In this document: one piece after another, positions 10,716 through 23,100 of the stretch
How the letters are laid out: every line of letters starts with the position of its first letter
How positions within the stretch are numbered: position 1 is the stretch's first letter
From: Daedaleopsis sinensis
Taxonomy: Eukaryota > Basidiomycota > Agaricomycetes > Polyporales > Polyporaceae
DNA: 64,000 nt
Assembly (NCBI GenBank): GCA_033807695.1
Contig: CM066308.1
Location: 1,426,001-1,490,000, forward strand
Reading direction: 5' to 3'
Notes under the pieces: generated by a model
Database searches by the model: none
Told to the model about the DNA's origin: nothing
What the model saw: only the letters and a program-made list of their open reading frames with translations
Position numbers and translations under genes: made by a program

Positions 10716-11561
10716 TACAGCTGTTTCTGAAATGTTTGTCCTTCGAACTCCGACGCCACAAGCGACTGCAGATTCGACACGAAAAAATCGGGAAAATCGA
10801 TTAATTGCTACACAGTCCTACGATACCTCTAGCGGCCTGAAACTTTGCATATGCGTAGCATACGTACTAAGAAGCATGTACAGCAAGTTTGAAGCAGATT
10901 GATGGAGAAATGACCATGCTGTGAGCGACACATAGACAGATGTGTCGGCGCCTTTATGATGTCCATTTGCTCGAGATTCCACCGGATTAATGCTTTCTTC
11001 CTCTTCGCTCCCCTCCTCCTTCCAGCCTCATATGCACAATCGAAAGACTGCCAATGATTTGAAGGGGCAGCTGTGCTTGTCTCGGCTCTAGGGGCAATCT
11101 GTGAGCTCGCATATGCCCTTGATGTGTCCGAGTGCAGGGGGGCAAGCTTTGGCCCACAAGTGGCAAGATGACTCGGTATAGTATCCTCAGGCCACGAATC
11201 ACATTGAGTGGAGGTCCACAGGTTCTTCATGAAGAGGTTTTAGAATATGTAATACATTGAACAGCCTAGGAAGAATGCAGCGCACACCGGTGGCATCAAA
11301 GGGATGTCAAGCACCTCAGACTGAGGCGCCTCTTATGAATGAAATGTACGACCAACCGTGCACTCATTTCTACGTCGTTCCTCCTCAAACTTGCTGTACA
11401 TGTTCCTCAGTACGTATGCTACGCATATGCAAAGTTTCAGGCCGCTAGAGGTATCGTAGGACTGTGTAGCAATTAATCGATTTTCCCGATTTTTTCGTGT
11501 CGAATCTGCAGTCGCTTGTGGCGTCGGAGTTCGAAGGACAAACATTTCAGAAACAGCTGTA
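10716..11561. mobile_element. Foldback/MITE element with 177-bp inverted arms
   Basis: The arms at 10716-10892 and 11385-11561 are near-perfect reverse complements of about 177 bp, with one short mismatch cluster near their inner ends. They enclose about 490 bp with no transposase frame. The outermost bases read TA followed by CAGCTGTTTCTGAAATG, and the mirror image at the right end, which fits a TA target duplication and a CAG start as in Tc1/mariner-type elements. The element is non-autonomous. High arm identity suggests recent activity or gene conversion. Confidence 0.8.
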
Positions 11562-11850
11562 ATTGAACATACACCCAGGTCAGATTAAGTAGTCTTATGC
11601 AATGGGACCAACCGCCTTGCCTATGTGTGACACCATAGCGTTCCGAGATGATAGAAGAGCGGCTCCAGAGAGCTCTCCCGAGCGGCTCTGACATGAGGGA
11701 GGGATCAAGCGCGTGAGAATGTTGAACCAACCCTTCATTAGAATTTATGTAGTACTTTAGCCGAAGCGAAATATAACTCGGTTCAACTATCTCCGGATCC
11801 CCATCCCCAACCCTTTCCCCCGGGCCACGTTCTGCGAACTCTACGACACG
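11562..11850. other. Short intergenic region
   Basis: This is promoter space for the kinase-like gene; a CT-rich run lies just upstream of its start (about 11795-11830). Nothing else is seen. Confidence 0.4.
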
Positions 11851-12916
11851 ATGTCTGACTCTCTGAAGGAACTTGTACGTTTATGCACCATGGTCCATTC
11901 AGTGACCTCGCTGATAATATCCCCTATAGCCTCTCACAGCCACGCAATCAATCCGCATCAAAGGCCTCGCTACAGATGCCAGCGGGGAGTTTGTTGAGCT
12001 GCTGATGCCCCGCGTACAGCCTGCGACTCCCAAAGAAGCTTATGGTTTCGACGAATACTTACCGGAAGTATACGATCCAAACCTTCCACACATCAACCGT
12101 CCTTCTTCGCCTCTTCCCCACGAAGTTATCGCCGAACTGCACCTCGAGTTGGGTACACTCATCTCTGGGAACAAGCGGCATGCTGTCTACAATGTCGAGG
12201 TCATGCAGCCTACCCCTCTGGATCCCTACATCCCGCCACTCGTCATAAAAGTTGCGACCACTGACAAAACATGTCAGAACCTCGCCCAGGAGGCGGGATT
12301 GTATGGACACATCGAGGCGCTGCAAGGTGTCCTTGCCCCGAGATGCTACGGATACTTCTGCGCAGAGCGCGAGCAACGTGCATGGCATGTCACACATGTG
12401 CGAACGGCCGATGACTCCTCTGAGCCTGAGCTTGAGGATGAGTCAGAAGAAGTGCCTGAGGAGTACTATGTCCCTGAAGACCGAACGATCATCTCCACGA
12501 AGCCGAACAGGATTGCCGTTCTACTGCTGGAGAAGATGGGAGACCACCTGCCGTCAAAGCAGTTTGTATCGCGCGAACACATGTGAGTGACCTCCTCGTA
12601 CGTGAGTCTACATAGTCACCTGAACTGACCGCCTTGATTTTAAAGCATAGAGATGTTCGACATACGCGCCGAGCTCGCTGAACAGCACGTCTGCTACACC
12701 GATTGGCGTGCTGCCAATTTGACTCGGGCTCCAGACTCGCCTCCCGGCTTGTGCAGCAAACCATCGCCGTATAGCGGCCAAATCTACCAATTACGGTACA
12801 TTGACTTCGAGCACGCGTCTGTGACGAATATAACCCCCGAGCACCAGGAGCACACCGCAAACCACTGCATTGGGAAGTTAATCGATGATATAGAACGTTT
12901 ACCAGTTTTGTTGTAA
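11851..12916 (+). CDS. Atypical protein-kinase-like protein
   Basis: The spliced product has 315 residues from exons 11851-11874, 11930-12582 and 12646-12916. Kinase-fold landmarks are a VIKV segment with a candidate ATP-site Lys at residue 115, a following helix with QEAGLYGHIEALQG (its Glu could pair with the Lys), a catalytic-loop-like CYTDWRAANL with Asp 245 and Asn 250, and YIDFEHA where a kinase has DFG. The usual HRD is YTD. An acidic insert (ELEDESEEVPEEYY) separates the lobes. This pattern is typical of fungal kinase-like proteins related to aminoglycoside-phosphotransferase-type folds; substrate and even catalytic activity are unknown. The first exon codes for only eight residues, placed by a good GTACGT donor and in-frame acceptor. 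Confidence 0.75.
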
Positions 12917-13728
12917 TCGATTATTTGAATCCAACTATCCATACTCGGTCTGATGGAATTTCACTACATACCCATGATCGGACTCCTTCTGCTTAGTAGT
13001 AGTGCAGCCTGAGAGTTGAGTGTGGCAGTACAATAACGAGCAATAATACGCTGCTTTGGTTCGTGAGCAACGAGTATCCTATAAACGAACCTAGTATAGC
13101 ACCTTATAGAACAATCTCTAATAAGGCTCTAGGGCTATTGTCGGGGGTCCTCTCCAAGGCCGCGGCGGCGCATCTCACCCAAGCCGGCGGGATGCCTCGG
13201 GAGATGGCTCACTACCTCCGGGAACCCTGGTGCCGATGCGCCAAACCCGGCCCACCGCCGGGCCATCCGACTCCTCAGCCTCTCGTCGTACAGCACAGCC
13301 ACTCCCCGACATCACTCTGCTCTCTCCTCTAGACGATCACGGAATCCTCTGTCGTCGTATCAACAGATTCGAGTCTCCGCCGCCTTGAATTCTGATGAAC
13401 AAATGCTTGAAGAGGAGAACGATTCAGGCGAAGAGAAGAAGAAGTTGAGTTTGCGAGGATGGACCCGAGACCGGTTCGGAGGGCACTCCTTCGACTGCCC
13501 GGGCTCGATCCCAACTCTTTTGCGCCTCTCAGATTCGCTCAGTATTAGTGTTAGCCTCATTTCGGTGACAGTAAGTGCTCTGTATCTCTGGAGCGGCGCC
13601 GCCAGCCTCATAAATCCCATAACCCGAGTAACCGCTCTCACCACTTTCACCCACCCACCATTCATCACATCCTTTGCTTTCACTACGATACCGCTGCGCG
13701 GTCCGCATATACCTCTTCATACATCATC
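12917..13728. other. Intergenic, no gene seen
   Basis: Open frames here (13063-13332, 13385-13792) lack coding features and overlap the leader of the next gene. No repeat of note. Confidence 0.45.
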
Positions 13729-15641
13729 ATGCTTTGCTACAATTCTTCTCCCGTCTCCGTTTATACCATGGACCCCAACACCGGTTACCTAACTCACCAG
13801 CTTATGCGCACCGCAACCTCCCCCCTGTCCGCCGCCACCCGCGATCTACCTCTCCTGGGCAAGGACGCCCCAGCCTTAGTGGAGGACATCGTCCTCGAGA
13901 GCGGAAAGATCATTTACTACATGCAGCTCGACACCCACAAGACCCTCGCGGACGAAGACTTGAGGAAGCGTGCATCGCGTCGCGGCAAGCGCGCCATTCG
14001 CGTGATGGAGCGCATGGTAGAAGATCTCGAGAACGCATTGCTGCAGGACGATGACACTCCTTGCTCTGAAGAGTACGTCCCTCCGCCCGCTTCTCATCCT
14101 GCCCGTGCTCATCACGGCCCTTGTATATCAGATTTGACGCAGACGAGTCTTTCGCGGACGAAAGTCTAGTGGAAGAGGACTCTTGCGAACTCTACGACTC
14201 GGATGACGACGAAGAAGAGGAGTATGAGCTGAGCTACAAGTTCGAGGACCCCGACAACAGCTACATCCCCACATCGCCCTGGCTCGATGGCTCGTCGTCA
14301 TCGGAGTCGCTCGCCTCGACGGAGTCCTCCGGCTCTCTCTTCTCTTCTGCGTCGACCGACTCTGTCTCCTCCTCCCAGATGGACGAAGAAGAAGAAGAAG
14401 AAGAAGAAGAAGAAGAAAGTGTCGGCCAACGCAGCGATGAGTTCGTGGTCTCCGCGGAGGCCCGATACCCGATGACGGAGGACACGTACGTTTGTGTCGA
14501 AGCCCCAACGGCTGCGTCCGCTGATCATCAGGAGGAGCCCGAAGAGGGCCTTACAACGTCGAATTCCGACACGTACGCCTCCGCGCCGCCTGCTTTGGCG
14601 GCCGCAGGGCTTCCCGCTTATGGGGTGGCTTCTGCATCATCTCCAGCCCAACGCAAAACCACTAGTACTGTCGATAACGAAATAGCGACATCCATGAATA
14701 CCGCGGTATTTGAAGATGAGTCTGCGAGCGGGATCGCTTTGGCCATCGCTCCCGAGGCGGTGGTCGCAGCACACCTACCCACACTGTCCTCAGCCCCTTG
14801 CGGAGTTACAGCCAGCGCCCAGCCCTCCGGCGTGATCAACTCAAACATGCTCCAAGTGTGTATCCCTCGCAAAAATAAGCGCAGAGCGGACGACGACGAC
14901 GAATACGACGACGACGACCACTACCGTGAGGAAGCTTCCGAAGCTGCGCCCGACCGCGTCAGCCTCCCGAAGTCTAAGAAGTTCAAAGCTACTCACGACG
15001 TCGACGTGTCCCCCGCTCGCGAATCCACCAAGGTTGAGCCCGCGCCGCAATTACAAGGCACGGGTACGGGTGGCGGTCCTCCTCCATCTCTCCTCACCCC
15101 CTTCCTGAGTCCTCTCTCCCCCACGCCCGCGCCCGCGCCTGCCGCGCGACGGCCCGTGCAGAAGCGCAAGCGCGAAGAGGAGGAGGACGGCGAGCTCCGC
15201 GAGTGCGACGAGCATACTCGGCCGGCCCCAGTGCCAAAGAAGCTCAAGCGGACGCCCGCGTCCGTGGAGGTGCGTTCTGTCCTCTACTACCTGCTCACTC
15301 GCGCTCGTGCTCACAAGCCCCTGCTGCAGAACTTGAATCTTTGCGGTGCTCCCGTTGCCGCACGCCCCGCACGCCCGCTTGCACGCACCCGCGCCCGCGT
15401 ACCCCCTCCTTACACTCCTCACACACACACCCGGGCCACACGCCTGACAAAGACGCAGACACGGGCAAAACCACTGGCACACGCGGCGCGCCCTCCCCCA
15501 CACTCCTTCACGCATGAGCACGACAGCAGTTTAAATTTAAAGCGGGACGAGCAGCAGGCGCGTAGGGTGTCGGCGGACGTCACGGTGCTCGCGATGCAAA
15601 CGAAGGTCGGGCGGACGCGCGTCGCGAACGGCGGCGGGTGA
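13729..15641 (+). CDS. Large acidic disordered protein with basic patches
   Basis: No known domain is seen. Exon 1 is 13729-14072 and exon 2 starts at 14132 (GTACGT donor, 59-nt intron). Exon 2 either runs to the stop at 15641 or is interrupted by a possible 273-nt intron at 15270-15542; both readings keep the frame, and the Thr/Arg/Pro-rich sequence in between looks more like intron. The protein has long Asp/Glu-rich segments, including a run of eleven Glu encoded by a GAA/GAG repeat at about 14386-14416. It also has Ser-rich tracts and nuclear-type basic clusters (PRKNKRR, KRKREEEEDGE, KKLKR). The N-terminus resembles that of the 5692-6492 protein. Nuclear localisation is inference. Confidence 0.62.
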
Positions 15642-16069
15642 GACGCTGACGAAGCTTTCATGAGCTGAGGAAGTCTTAAGGGTGAAGACGGAGTCGAGAT
15701 GCGGACGCGGACCAGGGGGTTCTGTTTGTGTGGGCGGGACATCGGCCTTGGTTGTGGACTTTTTCCTTGGTTTCGACATTGGACTCTTCGGTTTCGGTTT
15801 CGGCTCGGGGTCTCGCTGCTTTGGACTTATCGTTTGCGTTTTGGACTCTTCCTCGGGTTTTATGTTGTTCTCAGTGTCTGTTTTCTTGGGTTCATGGGGC
15901 TGGGTCTCGGTTTTATTTGGGACTTTTTGTCTTCGGGTTCTGGTGGTCTCGGACTTTCACTTTCTCAGTCTCGTTCTCGGGCTCAGGCTGTACGTTTTCT
16001 TCCGTCTTTCCAGGGTTCATGTTCTGGATTCTGGCTATGGGACTGTGTACTTTAGATAGGTGTGCGCAC
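15642..16069. other. GT-rich low-complexity tract
   Basis: This stretch is rich in TTTGG, TCGGTTT and GGTTT on the plus strand and codes for nothing convincing; frames through it give Phe/Leu/Gly-rich peptides. It is likely the 3' region of the preceding gene. Confidence 0.4.
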
Positions 16070-16410
16070 ACCTGGTTTACCCCCGCAGGACCACGACGAC
16101 GACCCAGGACCGCAGGACAAGTGCCGACCCCAGGATAATCCGGTACGAGGACGAAGGCCAACGAGGACCAGGACCAGGACCAGGACCAGGACCAGGACCA
16201 GGACCAGGACCACAGGACCAGGCCGATCCGCGATGAGCCGACCCAGGACTTGTGCCGACGCGCCGACCCAGGATGTGCCGACCCCAGGACAGAGCCGATA
16301 GGTTGAACCTGCCCCAGGAGGTGCCGAGTGTTAACCCCAGGATGAGCCGACCGTAGGACTGTGCCGACCCGGGACGAGGGTGAGGATGAGGACCAGGCCG
16401 ATGCGGATCT
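16070..16410. repeat. GGACC hexamer run within a GCCGACCCCAGGA minisatellite
   Basis: Eight exact copies of AGGACC run from 16164 to 16211. Around them, from about 16070 to 16400, a degenerate unit close to TGTGCCGACCCCAGGA recurs many times at variable spacing. It lies between converging genes. Confidence 0.8.
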
Positions 16411-16907
16411 ACGAGGATGGCCACGGAGAAGGACGGGAGGATAGGATAGATGAAGGCGAGGAATCCGTTGGGGATTAGTCCACGATTGGGGGGACCTACT
16501 CGCCGTACGCGTGTTGCGTGCTCCGAGGAGACTGGGCTTGAATGTTGAACGTTTGACCCTGAAGTTTTATTTCTTCTGCCATGGAATGCATGCGGCGCCG
16601 TATCACTCTTCCTTTCTCAGCTGCGTGCTTTCTCGCCCCACAACGTGTGCTACACGTTTAACAAAAACAGACTTATCGTGTCATCGCGCGTTTGAGGAAT
16701 GCAAACATGGTGCTTAGGCTCCAAGGCTGTTAGAGTTTACCGGTCGCTCGCAACAGACCACAGAAAACTAATATATCCAACATGAAAGCAACGTTGACAT
16801 GACAGTTCTACCACACGCGCACGATACGTCGACGCCGAAACCCAAAAGACAGCGTGCTCTAACCCGCTCCCCCGCAACACCAACACCTGTCCCCAGCGCA
16901 TTCGCGT
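16411..16907. other. Intergenic, no gene seen
   Basis: Downstream region of two converging genes; no coding or repeat structure recognised. Confidence 0.4.
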
Positions 16908-19158
16908 TCACGCCCCGGCCTTCCCGCGCTCCCTCTGCTCCCACCTCTCCCGCCACGCCTTCCCTCTCGACCAGACGAGCACGATGAGCAGCTCCGAGAG
17001 GAGCATGAGGCCCGCCCAGAGCGAGTAGCTGCCCCCGTCTCCAATTGCGTTCTGTCCAGTAAGTGCATGAGCGTCCGCAAACACAGACATCGCCGCCGAA
17101 TCGGAGGAGGGACGCACCTGGAGGGGCACGGCGACCTCGGCGCCGACGAACGCGGCGAGCCCGCGGAACGCGCTATTCATCGCTACGGCCGCGGACGAGC
17201 GGCCCGCGTTCGCGTCGACGATGTACGCGAGCGTGCTCGTGTAGATGCATCTGCAGGGGTCGCGGATCCGGAGGGCGCGGATAAGTCGTCCAGATGAGCA
17301 CCTCACTGGGAAGACGGGAGATGAAAGGGGAGGGGGCTCACACGTCGAAGAAGCTGCTGAGGAAGAGCATGGCGCAGACGGCGGCGACGTGCACGCGTTC
17401 CTCACAGACCCAGCCGTAGCCGACGATTGCGAGCGGGAGGATGGGCATGAACGGGAGCGTGCTCTGCAGGCGCATCTGGGACGCAGCGCCGGCGGTCAGT
17501 CGTACGCACACGCATACAATGATTGTAGGGACGTACTTCTGGGTAGCCGGACCCGCCGTTGCGCCCCTTAAGCTTCCGGAAGACGTAGTCGGAGTACCGG
17601 CCGCCGATCAGGCTTCCGAGCAGCGATCCTGTGCGGATGGTGCGAGATGCCGTTTGTGAGCTACGCCCGAGATGTGGGTTCATGTGTAGTACTTGCCTAT
17701 GCCAAACGAGAGCAGCACGAGCCCAATCGTCATTGAGCTGTAGCCGTAGCTATGTGAGAGCGTCAACGCGCAGGTGTATGAGATGCAGTAGATGAACCCG
17801 AAGGTCAGGCCTGCGGGCCCTGGTCGTGAGCGCCGCGCACGCAAATTAGCCAGCGCGGAAACGTACCAGAGGCGATGAGGATGGCGATGTTGTTCGTCCG
17901 TCGGAGGACCTTCCACACGGGCTTGAGTGGATTGACGTCCGCCAGCGAGAGCTTGACGTCGTCTAGGGGAGCAGGGACCTCGCGCGCAGACACCACCTCC
18001 CCGTCCTTCTCGACATCGCGCGCGGGCACTTCCGCGGCCCCCGACTCCCCGCTCGCATTCGCGGAGTCCGACCCCGCGGGCGGCTGGGTAAAGCTGGAGG
18101 CCTCGGAGGCCTTCGCGGCGCGCCGGCGCCTAAGCGCGGCTTGGTACGTCAGGCTGCGCTCGCGGCGGTAGGTGTCCCGGAAGGGGAGGAAAGCGAGCAC
18201 AACGAGCGCGACGAAGGCGGCAAGGAACCAGAACGTCGCACGCCAGTCGAACGCGTCGGTGAGTGCGCCGCCGATGATGGGACCGAGCGAGGGTCCGAGG
18301 ACGGGTGCGCTGCGGGCGAGCAAGAGTAGGGGTCAGGCTTAGTGTGGAAGGGCGGGGGGGAGAACGTGCCTGTAGTAGATGCCCATCATTGTCCCGCGCT
18401 CGACGGGGTCGTAGATGTCTGCGAGCGTGGCGGCGCCGAGCGTGAGCACCGCGCTCGTCCTGGCGGGACGTCAGTCGGTGTGCGAAACGGGAAGCAGAAG
18501 AGCGTACCCGATGGCCTGGATGCAGCGCATGCCCACGAGCACGCCGATCGTTTTAGACACGGCGGCGACGATACAGCCGAGCAGACAGAGCGCGGTTGAG
18601 AGCAGGTACACATTCTGTCATGTTCGAATTCGCCCCTCAGCCCGTCGGCGCGCGTTTTCGCGGATTGAGTGGACCTACTTTGCGACCCCAGAACTCACTC
18701 AGAGCGCTCCATAGCAATGGCACGCCGCCTTGGAAGATCGCGTAGAGCGAAAGACTCAAGGCGATCGTGCCGTCCGACGCGTTGAGCTCTCGCTGGATGT
18801 CCGGGATGGCCGCTGCGAACATGTTCGAATGAGCATGATTCGGATGCGACGGTGGCCCAGACTTCGTTCAAGCTGTGAATGACGCACGGTTGTAGATGTT
18901 TCCGCCAAGACCAGCTATCAAACTGGCAGCAGATACTGTGGCAAGAACTGTCCACTGTACCATAGATCGTCCGAGAGAAACGTCAGATCGCGAATCGAGC
19001 GATTGCATTGGAACTCTGCTCACCTTGCGAGCATTCGACCACGTACGCGGGTCGTCGGTCACTGTGACGTGTTCGATGTCTGTTGTCCGACCAGACGTCG
19101 ACTCGGGCGGGACAGCAGGAAGACCTGATGACTCGTCACGTTGTTTTTCGGTCTGCAT
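16908..19158 (-). CDS. DHA1-type MFS transporter, complete
   Basis: This is a paralog of the gene at 1-2021 and a predicted 12-helix drug/proton-antiporter-type exporter; substrate unknown. Eleven exons, read down the minus strand: 19158-19024, 18954-18888, 18812-18679, 18614-18508, 18459-18370, 18309-17867, 17819-17697, 17628-17537, 17475-17342, 17250-17118, 17051-16908, giving 533 residues. Marks include DPRTWSNARK near the N-terminus, motif A in SEFWGRK, and LGPSLGPIIGG in TM5. The large charged loop follows RRERSLTYQAALRRRR. The start at 19158 matches the paralog's alignment; an upstream in-frame Met lacks support. Two introns, 18369-18310 and 17696-17629, begin with GC instead of GT (AG|GCACGT and AG|GCAAGT); the paralog has GT at both places, which confirms the frames. 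Confidence 0.9.
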
Positions 19159-20164
19159 CGTCCGTGTCACGACTGTAGAGAACTGGAGCCCTGCCGCGGA
19201 TTGCAACTTGAATGCACTGAGATTGCACAGGGAAGCTGAAAGATGATGAACACCCGGAAGCTTTGTAGGAATTGAGTACAAACGTCGGTATCTCCCACGC
19301 GTTCACTTAGTCAACGTTGCGTGAACATCGTACTTGGGATGGACCAGGACCTGCGAACTGAGACTTGCACTGGCCACGACCGTACCCGGCGGCTGGGAGA
19401 AACTGATGGGAGAGGAAGCGTTCCGTTCTGGGAGGCTCGGCTCTCCGGATGTCCGACTCCGATGGCAAAGGAAGCAGTGCGATACCCATGTAAACCTAGC
19501 TACTAAACCACACAAGGACCTCTGCGTACGAGCGAATATTTGCGAGAGTCGCCTTCTGCACTGTGCACTTCTGTGCAGTGTCAATCGGACCAATGGTCTG
19601 GAGTTTCTGACTCTTAAGTACCCGTAGCGGCGCGGAGTAAGAAACGACGTCTGGATGAGGTACTACAAACCGGGAGACCCCGCGATGAATGAGTCAATTT
19701 CTCCCAAGCCATCTCTCTGCCATCATACCCTCTCCTGTTCAACAGCCTCCACTTTCAAAGGACAGCGCTAGCGGAGGTTAATAGCGAGGTGACCTGGAAT
19801 CCAAGGTTGCCAGTTTAGCACTCATCCAAGTGATTGATGCTCCACCTCGAGCTCGCGGTCGAATTACTCCCGCTGGCCTTTGAATTTGATTTGCCCCTGC
19901 CTTTACGTGTGGCTTAGTCGGGCTCTACGCAGCCCGCCTGCGAGCGTGCATGGCCTTTCACTATAGCGTTCTTTTACGGGGAGGAAGAGGAGGAGGAGGA
20001 AGTTCGGCGAGCGTGAGTTGAAGACTCGGAGGGGAGATCTCACGATCATGGGACGCACATACGTCCGCATTAGGAAAGCGTCGGGACGTCATTAATTCAT
20101 TCACACAAAGTGACGGTCGGTCCTCCTCCTTCTCCTCCTCCCCCTACCTCCTTCTCCCCTCCTC
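19159..20164. promoter_or_regulatory. Divergent intergenic region between MFS and phytochrome genes
   Basis: It holds upstream DNA for both genes. A purine run (GAGGAAGAGGAGGAGGAGGA near 19982) and a pyrimidine run (about 20118-20163, ending at the phytochrome start) could pair as an inverted repeat about 120 bp apart. No coding frame is convincing. Confidence 0.45.
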
Positions 20165-23100
20165 ATGGCGTCCGACGCCCACGACCCTCCGTCCCCGCCG
20201 ACCGTCTCGTATGTATACCCAGTCCGGTCTCTACTTAACGGCATACAACCAGCGGCGGAATCGAGGTCTTATGGTATGTTAATCCCTCGTGTGTACCCCC
20301 TTCTTGCCTGACATTCTCCCTGCAGACAACCCCACAAGCCCCGACTCCCCGACGGCTCCCATCCAAGAAGCAACAATAGCCTTTCATCGATCTCCAAGCC
20401 TCACCTCCCTCCCGACTCTTACCCAATTCGGTTTGGCTGCTAACGACCAACGTCGACTACCTTTCGCTTCCAGATCGGACTCTGGCCGTCACAACGGTCA
20501 ACGCAGAGAACGCAGCGAAGCCAACTTTCGCGACTTTGCGGCCCATCAGAACCCCTTCTCCCCGAGGTCCTTCGCTACAGCCCTTCCGAACACCTCACGG
20601 CCAGAATCACGCACCAGCGCCGATGCCTTCTTCACTCCTGGTCCAGTAGGCGAGCCTGTCCTCTTCCGTCCGCAGTCTTCTTCTCCCCTCCCGAACGACA
20701 TGTACAACCCCCGCCACCCCCCTCACCTGTCCGAAGTTGCCGCCAATGCGTTCGCGGGGGTCATCTCTCGGAGCTCACTCATTCCCGGCGCATCAGAGAG
20801 CCCGCCCCGCCCTCCGCCGTCTGACAGTGAGCACTCCAACTTCTCGCAGTCTGGCATCGTCCATCTCCCCCCGCTCGACAGCGTGCCCGGATCCCGACCG
20901 AGCTCGGGAGCTCCCTCGGCAGGCCGACGCAACAGCCCGTTCCTCTCGCACTCGCACTCGCACTCGCACTCGCACTCGCGCTCCGGCCGCGGTTCCGCCG
21001 ACGCCCGCTCTTTGCGCATAGGCGAGACAGCAGACGGCCTGCGCGATCTTGATGCGCGCGGGTCCTCTACAGACCGCTCGCGCTCTTCCTCCGGCCCCTC
21101 GTCGTCTTTCTCGGCGTCTCCATCAAACGGTGGCATGAGCGGCGCCTCGAGCCAATCTGGGCCGCACATGACGTTCCGTTACCAGCACGTCGAGGACGAC
21201 AACGGGCATCATGTCATCCTCGGAAGGGAAGGGGATCTCGCACGCTGCGAGGACGAGGTGCGTCTTGTTGCGTGCATCCCCAGACTTCAGGCCCTTTCAA
21301 GTCACAGGTGGGACGGAGGAAGTGCACTGAAATCTGGGGATGCTTGCTGTGCATGTCATTGCTTCCTAACGCGATCTCCAGCCGATCCGCTCGCCGGGCG
21401 CCGTCCAAGGTTTTGGTATCCTCGTTGCGGTAGACGAGGACGCGGAGACGGGCAACCTGGTGGTCCGCCAGGTTTCAGAAGTGCGATGACCCCCTCAGTA
21501 CATTCCTGTTGTCCCGCTGATCGCCATGCTAGAATTCAACAGAATTGCTCGGGCTCTCGCCAAAGTACCTCTTCAAGCTGGAATGCTTCTCGCAGATCCT
21601 GCCAGACAGCCAGGCCGATATACTGTTCGACAACATCCAGTACCTGAGCGACACGTCGATGTCGGCTGAGGAGCAAGCGGAGAACCTGCATGTGTTCATG
21701 CTCAGTGGGTACGGCGAGCCCGGCACCGCGCTTCCCGAGGACATCAACATCCACGATCCACAGGGGCGACGAACGTGGACGTGCTGGTGCGCCGCGCACA
21801 GACCGATGGCGAGGCCTGCTGTCGCACCGACGTCAAGTCCCGAGCGCGAAAGCGGCTACCACAACATCGTCATCCTCGAGTTCGAGCTCGAACGCGACAG
21901 CTTCAACCCGCTGTATCCCCCGCCTGCGGTAGCGTCCGACGCCAGCTCTGGAGTCTCGTCCCCGTCCGCCGGGGCGTCGCTGTCGACGTCGGCATCGAAC
22001 AGCTCGGGGCGCACGCTGGTCTCGCAGAGCTCCTCGTCCGAGGACAGCACGTCCGTCGCGACCCCGGACGACTCGACGCCCAGCGTGGGCGACAGCACGG
22101 CGGAGGGCTCGCTCTCGGCGCTGTCGCCCACGCCGTCGCACCTCATGGAAGCGCACAGCGTGCCGGGAGAAAACGTATGGATGCCCTCCGCAGAGGACGT
22201 GCTGGAGAGCACGACGAGCCGCTCGAAGCCGCTCCTCGCGCTCGAGCGGCTGCGGCGCACGCGGCGCCCGGGCACCGGAGACACGGCCACTCCCGATTCG
22301 CAAGGGAGTACGGGCAGGGGCGGGCGCGCGATGCGTCGGCGGCGGGGCACGGGCTCGGTGGGCATGATGGACGTGTTCGCGGTCATGGCGCAGATTAACG
22401 AGCAGCTCGGAGCCGCGCCCGACCTCGACACGTTCCTGAAGGTGACGGTCGGCGTCATGAAGGACCTGACGCAGTTCCACCGCGTGCTCGTGTACCAGTT
22501 CGACGAGGCGTGGAATGGACAGGCCGTCGCGGAGCTCGTCGACTGGCACCAGACGCACGACCTCTACCGCGGGCTCCACTTCCCCGCGACCGACATCCCT
22601 GCGCAGGTGAGTACCTCCCATGTCGTGCTTTATCTCGCAGCGACGCATGTGCTGACGATGACGTGCAGGCGCGCGAGCTTTACGTGTTGAGTGAGTCGTC
22701 CCGTTCTGCGCGCGCGTTGTTGATCTTCATAGACACGAATGATCAATATGGCCATCTCACACTATGCTCACAGACAAGGTCCGACTGCTGTACGACCGTG
22801 ACCAGCCCACCGCGCGCTTAGTGGTGCGTTGTAAGGAGGACCTCGACAAGCCACTCGTATGTTGCGCACCGCCCCACGTCGTCACAGAGGATGCCTGTTC
22901 ACGGTTTGACCGCTCATCAGGACATGACGCACTGCTACCTGCGCGCTATGAGCCCGATCCACCTGAAATGTTCGTGTATTCGGTCTCATCTCCGCGAGCG
23001 CCGCCCGTTGATTTACGCGTCTTGTCATCGTGCTTGTGTAGATCTCGAGAACATGGGCGTGCGCGCGTCCATGTCAGTGGTAAGTGCCACCCTCGCGGCA

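Noticed and set aside
13063..13332. 89-codon frame
   Set aside because: Short, Pro-rich near the end, no start context or similarity.
15682..16138. Open frames in the GT-rich tract
   Set aside because: Phe/Leu/Gly-rich low-complexity translation with no start context or similarity; more likely untranslated.
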